Shown here one piece after another: positions 5,280-8,181 of a DNA stretch of 8,181 nt. The notes below the pieces were generated by a model, which searched no databases, was not told where the DNA came from, and saw nothing but the letters and a program-made list of their open reading frames with translations. Where the stretch lies: assembly GCA_003662485.1 (NCBI GenBank), contig QMYD01000042.1, positions 1-8,181 of the forward strand, given 5' to 3'. The DNA is from Candidatus Hecatellales archaeon (GTDB lineage Archaea > Thermoproteota > Bathyarchaeia > Hecatellales > Hecatellaceae). The position numbers and the translations under genes are program-made. Positions within the stretch are counted from its first letter, which is position 1. Each line of letters opens with the position of its first letter.

Positions 5280-5726
5280 TTATCCTTTTCCTTTTTCAAT
5301 TGAGGCTTCTTCTTCAAACCATTCCTTTTTGAGGTGGCGCCATTCCTCCATAAGTCTTTCGTAGAGGTAGTCTTCAGCCTCCACCAGCTCGTAGCGGTTT
5401 AGGCTTTCAGCCAGCCTTTGGGCGATTAAATGGTAGCAGAGGAGGGCTTCCCCATCGAGAACCCTATAATAGTAGTCGTCGCAGGTGCAGTAGCCAACCT
5501 CTGGGAGCAGTTGGTAGTCCCTCTCCTTCCCCACTACGATCCAGACTATTCGACCGCTGGGCTGGAAAACATACTTTTTAACCGCCCCCTCCACAACCGC
5601 CTTCCAAGCATTCTCAAAGCGACGGCCAAATCTTTGAGCTAGAAGCCTCCTCAACCCTTCTGGGAGCTTTCCCTCCCTCCCCGCCTCCAAGCAGGCTTTG
5701 GCTAGGAGTTCATCCTCCCCATGCAA
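5280..5726 (-). CDS. SWIM zinc-finger protein
   Basis: This 148-residue protein carries one SWIM zinc finger, with Cys80-x-Cys82 then Cys97-x-His99 (the CTCDDYYY and LCYHL stretches), the expected C-x-C-x(n)-C-x-H spacing. Upstream beta strands (KYVFQPSGRIVWIVVGKERDYQLL, in two parts about 51-62 and 61-74) lead into the finger, as is usual. The C-terminal 45 residues are helical and rich in Glu, Trp and Lys. SWIM domains bind DNA or proteins. Archaeal stand-alone members are related to the Sws1/Shu partners of RadA/Rad51 paralogs, so a recombination or repair role is plausible, but no RadA paralog is in view. The start is TTG 5726, and no in-frame ATG fits. It is divergent from the phosphoesterase across a 62-bp gap, and the CooT-like gene follows it. 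Confidence 0.85.
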   Translation of the reverse strand: MHGEDELLAKACLEAGREGKLPEGLRRLLAQRFGRRFENAWKAVVEGAVKKYVFQPSGRIVWIVVGKERDYQLLPEVGYCTCDDYYYRVLDGEALLCYHLIAQRLAESLNRYELVEAEDYLYERLMEEWRHLKKEWFEEEASIEKGKG

Positions 5727-5751
5727 GGCTAAAAGTAAGGGGAGATCCGGA

Positions 5752-5762
5752 AACCTTTAACC
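5752..5762 (+). promoter_or_regulatory. Candidate TATA-type element for the phosphoesterase gene
   Basis: AACCTTTAACC lies about 30 nt before TTG 5789 in the short divergent spacer. This suits a leaderless start. The match to an archaeal TATA box is weak. Confidence 0.25.
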
Positions 5763-5788
5763 TTACTTTCCGCTTTAATGGCTTTGGG

Positions 5789-6625
5789 TTGATTGCACCC
5801 TTCTTCCCCTGGCCAGCCCTCCTCCTCGACGATGGAAGCCGAACGCTCGTGGTAGCAGACCTACACCTAGGCTTCGAGTTTGAACTCTCAGAGAAGGGTG
5901 TAAACCTTCCATCTCAGACTTGGAGGATTAAGGATAAAATGTTGAGGATGGTGGAGGAGGCTAAGCCTGACAGCCTCATAATCCTCGGAGACCTCAAGCA
6001 CACGATTCCCAAGGTTTCCCTCCAAGAGTGGAGGGATATTCCAAGCTTCCTCCAAGCCTTGAAAAGAAAGGTTCAAGACGTGAGGCTTGTGCTTGGCAAC
6101 CATGATGGGGGTGGAGAAGTTTTCGCAGGGATGGGTGTTACCGTCCACGCGAGTCGAGGCCTCCTTCTCGAGGCTGGAGGGGTTAAGGTTGGCCTCTTCC
6201 ACGGGCACGCCTGGCCCTCCCCAAAGCTTTTCGAAGCCTCCTGCTGGGTGATAGGCCACAATCATCCAGCCATCCAGTTCAGAAGCCTTCTAGGCTTTAG
6301 AACCATAAGGCAGGTTTGGGTTAGCGCCCCCATCAACCTGAGGAGGCTCTGCGGAGACTTCCTCAAATATCGTGGGGTGAAGGCTGGGGGGAACCCGGAA
6401 AAAGTTTTAAGGGAAAAATTTAACGTTAAGCCAGCCTGCAGGAAGCTCATAATCCTCCCAGCCTTCAACGACCTCCTAGGAGGCTTAGCCTTCAACGCAA
6501 CCCCCCAAAGCGAGCTTATAGGACCTATAACCCGCTCCAGGGGAGTCCAAATGGATAAGGCTGAAGTATACCTAACCGACGGAATCTACCTAGGCCTCCT
6601 AAAAGACTTGAAGAAGTATGGCTAA
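5789..6625 (+). CDS. Calcineurin-like metallophosphoesterase (COG1407 / PdeM-like)
   Basis: This 278-residue cytoplasmic enzyme has every metal-site motif of the binuclear metallophosphoesterases: ADLHLG (Asp24, His26), GDLKH (Asp68, His71), GNHD (Asn104, His105), FHGH (His138) and GHNHP (His157, His159). The GDLKH form and the VVADLHLGFE opening are typical of the COG1407 group, whose bacterial members include the ligase-associated phosphodiesterase PdeM and whose archaeal members often sit near helicase or repair genes. The substrate is unknown. TTG 5789 is the only start that keeps the conserved AL-x-L lead-in before the first motif; ATG 5779 is in another frame and stops at once. After the last motif there is a cysteine-containing stretch (about 165-205) before the C-terminal strands. 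The divergent SWIM gene makes a DNA-metabolism link possible. Confidence 0.88.
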   Translation: MIAPFFPWPALLLDDGSRTLVVADLHLGFEFELSEKGVNLPSQTWRIKDKMLRMVEEAKPDSLIILGDLKHTIPKVSLQEWRDIPSFLQALKRKVQDVRLVLGNHDGGGEVFAGMGVTVHASRGLLLEAGGVKVGLFHGHAWPSPKLFEASCWVIGHNHPAIQFRSLLGFRTIRQVWVSAPINLRRLCGDFLKYRGVKAGGNPEKVLREKFNVKPACRKLIILPAFNDLLGGLAFNATPQSELIGPITRSRGVQMDKAEVYLTDGIYLGLLKDLKKYG

Positions 6626-6638
6626 ACTTGAAAATAAA

Positions 6639-6647
6639 GCATATATT
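6639..6647 (+). promoter_or_regulatory. Candidate TATA box for the FAD-dehydrogenase gene
   Basis: GCATATATT lies in the 58-bp gap after the phosphoesterase, about 41 nt before ATG 6684. It predicts a transcript start near 6668 with a leader of about 15 nt. The T-rich stretch just after it (6648-6662) may also serve to end the upstream transcript. Confidence 0.4.
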
Positions 6648-6683
6648 CTTGTTTTCCGTTTTGGGGTATGGCGAAGCTGAAGC

Positions 6684-8072
6684 ATGGCTTTGAAGGCTGA
6701 CGTAGCTATTGTTGGAGCAGGACCAGCAGGCCTCTTCGCAGCCTTGGAACTAGCCGAAAAGAGTAGGCTTAAAGTTCTCGTGGTGGAGCAGGGTAAGGCT
6801 CCAAGGGAGCGCTTCTGCCCAGAGCAGTCCTATAAGGGCTGCGCCAAGTGTAGCCCTTGCAATGTGCTTTCAGGGGTTGGAGGGGCTGGAACCCTCTCAA
6901 GTGGCAGGCTTAACCTCCGCCCAGACATAGGTGGAAACCTTTACCCCCTCGTAGGTGAGGCTGAAGCCTGGAGGCTGGTCAAAAGGGTGGACGAGGTCTT
7001 CCTACGCTATGGCTCACCCAGCTTCCTCTATAATCCTAATGGGCCTGATGTTGAGGAGTTGGAGCGTAGGGCTGCGGCTGCAGGCGTCAAGTTCATCCCG
7101 ATTTCGCAGAGGGAAATAGGTACGGATAACGCTCCAGCCGTCATCCAGAACTTCATGGAGGACCTCCAGCGGAAGGGTGTAAGATTCCTCCTCCAGCAGA
7201 GGGTTAGGGAGATAGGGAAAGGCTTCCTCAAACTCGTTGGTGGAGGGGAGATAAACGCTAAATACCTGCTTATAGCTCCTGGGAGAAGCGGCCAGAACTG
7301 GCTGGCTGAGGAGGCGAGGAGGCTTGGAATACCAACCCGCCACGAGCCCATCGACCTAGGCGTAAGAGTTGAGGTTCCAGCTATCATCATGGAGCCTGTG
7401 GCCAGGATAAGCCGAGACCCAAAATTCCACATCTACACGAAAAAGTATGACGACTTCGTTAGAACCTTCTGCGTCAACCATAGAGGCTTTGTCTGCATGG
7501 AGGTCTATGAGGAGGATGGAATCGTAGGCGTGAATGGCCACTCCATGCAGACCGTTCAATCCCAAAACACGAACTTCGCTTTCCTGGTGAGGGTTGCACT
7601 AACCGAACCCCTCGAAGACACCTCAGCCTATGGGAGAACCATAGCAAAGCAGACGACGCTGCTGGGAGGTGGAAAACCGCTGATCCAGAGGCTTGGAGAC
7701 CTCGTTAGGGGTAGGCGCTCCACCTGGGATCGGATAGAGAAGGGAAACGTTAACCCAACCCTCATGACGGTAACCCCGGGCGACATAGCCATGGCCTACC
7801 CCCACCGGGTGGTCACCGACATCATTGAAGGCTTGGAAAGGCTTGACAACGTGATCCCGGGTGTGGCGAGCAGTTCAACCCTCCTCTACGCTCCAGAGGT
7901 GAAAGTCTCAGCCAACAGGATCTACACGAACAAAGACTTGGAAACCCCAGTGGAGAACATTTTCGTGGCTGGGGATGGGGCAGGCCTCTCCAGAGGCATC
8001 GTTATAGCAGCAGCCACGGGGATTATTGCGGCTAGGGGTATTCTGAAAAAGGAGGGTCTTCCAGCCGCCTAA
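6684..8072 (+). CDS. FAD-dependent dehydrogenase-like flavoprotein (COG2509-like)
   Basis: This 462-residue protein opens with a Rossmann dinucleotide-binding motif, DVAIVGAGPAGLFAALELAE (6-25, GxGxxG at 11-16), and an acidic residue ends the second strand (VVEQG, Glu35). Near the C-terminus NIFVAGDGAGLSRGIV (425-440) is the usual second FAD-contact motif. Between them is GVGGAGTLSSGRLNL (64-78), the glycine-rich stretch I associate with the uncharacterised COG2509 dehydrogenases. A cysteine group Cys45, Cys53, Cys56, Cys59 (C-x7-C-x2-C-x2-C) directly precedes it and could hold metal or an Fe-S cluster; that is inference. Length suits a complete protein. The substrate and electron partner are unknown. 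ATG 6684 is taken as the start because it places the FAD motif at once; ATG 6668 is in another frame. The stop overlaps the stop of the convergent gene by 4 nt. Confidence 0.88.
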   Translation: MALKADVAIVGAGPAGLFAALELAEKSRLKVLVVEQGKAPRERFCPEQSYKGCAKCSPCNVLSGVGGAGTLSSGRLNLRPDIGGNLYPLVGEAEAWRLVKRVDEVFLRYGSPSFLYNPNGPDVEELERRAAAAGVKFIPISQREIGTDNAPAVIQNFMEDLQRKGVRFLLQQRVREIGKGFLKLVGGGEINAKYLLIAPGRSGQNWLAEEARRLGIPTRHEPIDLGVRVEVPAIIMEPVARISRDPKFHIYTKKYDDFVRTFCVNHRGFVCMEVYEEDGIVGVNGHSMQTVQSQNTNFAFLVRVALTEPLEDTSAYGRTIAKQTTLLGGGKPLIQRLGDLVRGRRSTWDRIEKGNVNPTLMTVTPGDIAMAYPHRVVTDIIEGLERLDNVIPGVASSSTLLYAPEVKVSANRIYTNKDLETPVENIFVAGDGAGLSRGIVIAAATGIIAARGILKKEGLPAA

Positions 8073-8181
8073 AACTCAGCGGTAAGGCCGCAGTAAAGCT
8101 TCCTAAAGTGTTCCTTAAATTCCTCTGCGAAGGCGCATTCAGCCTTAAAGCCCGTGCAGTGGCCCGTGTAAACCTCTTTTA
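8069..8181 (-). CDS. C-terminal end of a metallo-beta-lactamase-fold hydrolase (partial, runs off right edge)
   Basis: The last 36 residues plus TAG are visible on the minus strand. The stretch VYTGHCTGFKAE, followed by FAEEFKEHFRKLYCGL, resembles the tail of archaeal MBL-fold hydrolases of the type labelled 7,8-dihydropterin-6-methyl-4-aminobenzene-phosphate synthase-like, where TGHCTG supplies a late metal-ligand histidine. The catalytic HxHxDH motif would lie outside the window, so activity cannot be judged. Its TAG shares four bases with the TAA of the flavoprotein gene (CTAA at 8069-8072), a tight tail-to-tail junction. Confidence 0.65.
   Translation of the reverse strand, partial: KEVYTGHCTGFKAECAFAEEFKEHFRKLYCGLTAEF

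Noticed and set aside
7028..7432. Minus-strand open frames inside the flavoprotein gene
   Set aside because: They lie wholly antisense to a conserved enzyme, overlap one another, and show no recognisable domain.

Overview
The window looks like archaeal chromosome, probably from an uncultured thermophilic lineage of the TACK/Thermoproteota type. This is inferred from TTG starts, TATA-type A/T-rich elements about 25 nt ahead of starts, genes that look leaderless, tight packing, and archaeal-flavoured families (CooT-like, SWIM-finger, COG1407-like phosphoesterase, COG2509-like flavoprotein). The exact lineage cannot be read from this stretch.

Left third (1-3084, minus strand): a ferrous-iron uptake operon, read right to left as feoA, a second feoA, feoB, then an unrecognised multi-pass membrane protein that runs off the left edge. 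The feo genes overlap by 4 nt or are spaced by 4 nt. The leader and promoter region carries two near-identical palindromes of the form TTAGG-N4-CCTAA, the shape of DtxR/IdeR-type metalloregulator boxes, so iron-responsive repression is the natural reading.

Middle (3195-5084, plus strand): an unknown membrane-anchored coiled-coil protein, followed in the same reading frame after one TAG by an (alpha/alpha)6-barrel glycosidase resembling the C-terminal domain of glycogen debranching enzymes. The conserved N-terminus of the glycosidase has no ATG, GTG or TTG. It must start at CTG 3990, or be joined to the upstream protein by TAG readthrough, or be a broken fusion. The membrane gene after feoB has the same lack of a normal start and also has a CTG just after a G-rich ribosome-binding sequence.

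Right part (5049-8181): a minus-strand pair, SWIM zinc-finger protein then a CooT-like small protein, whose tail overlaps the glycosidase tail. Divergent from it are a calcineurin-like phosphoesterase (COG1407/PdeM-like) and a COG2509-like FAD dehydrogenase with a cysteine cluster. The window ends in the C-terminus of a convergent metallo-beta-lactamase-fold protein.

The Feo genes form one clear functional unit. The coiled-coil/glycosidase pair is the least explained part. I saw no tRNA, rRNA, CRISPR array or insertion sequence.
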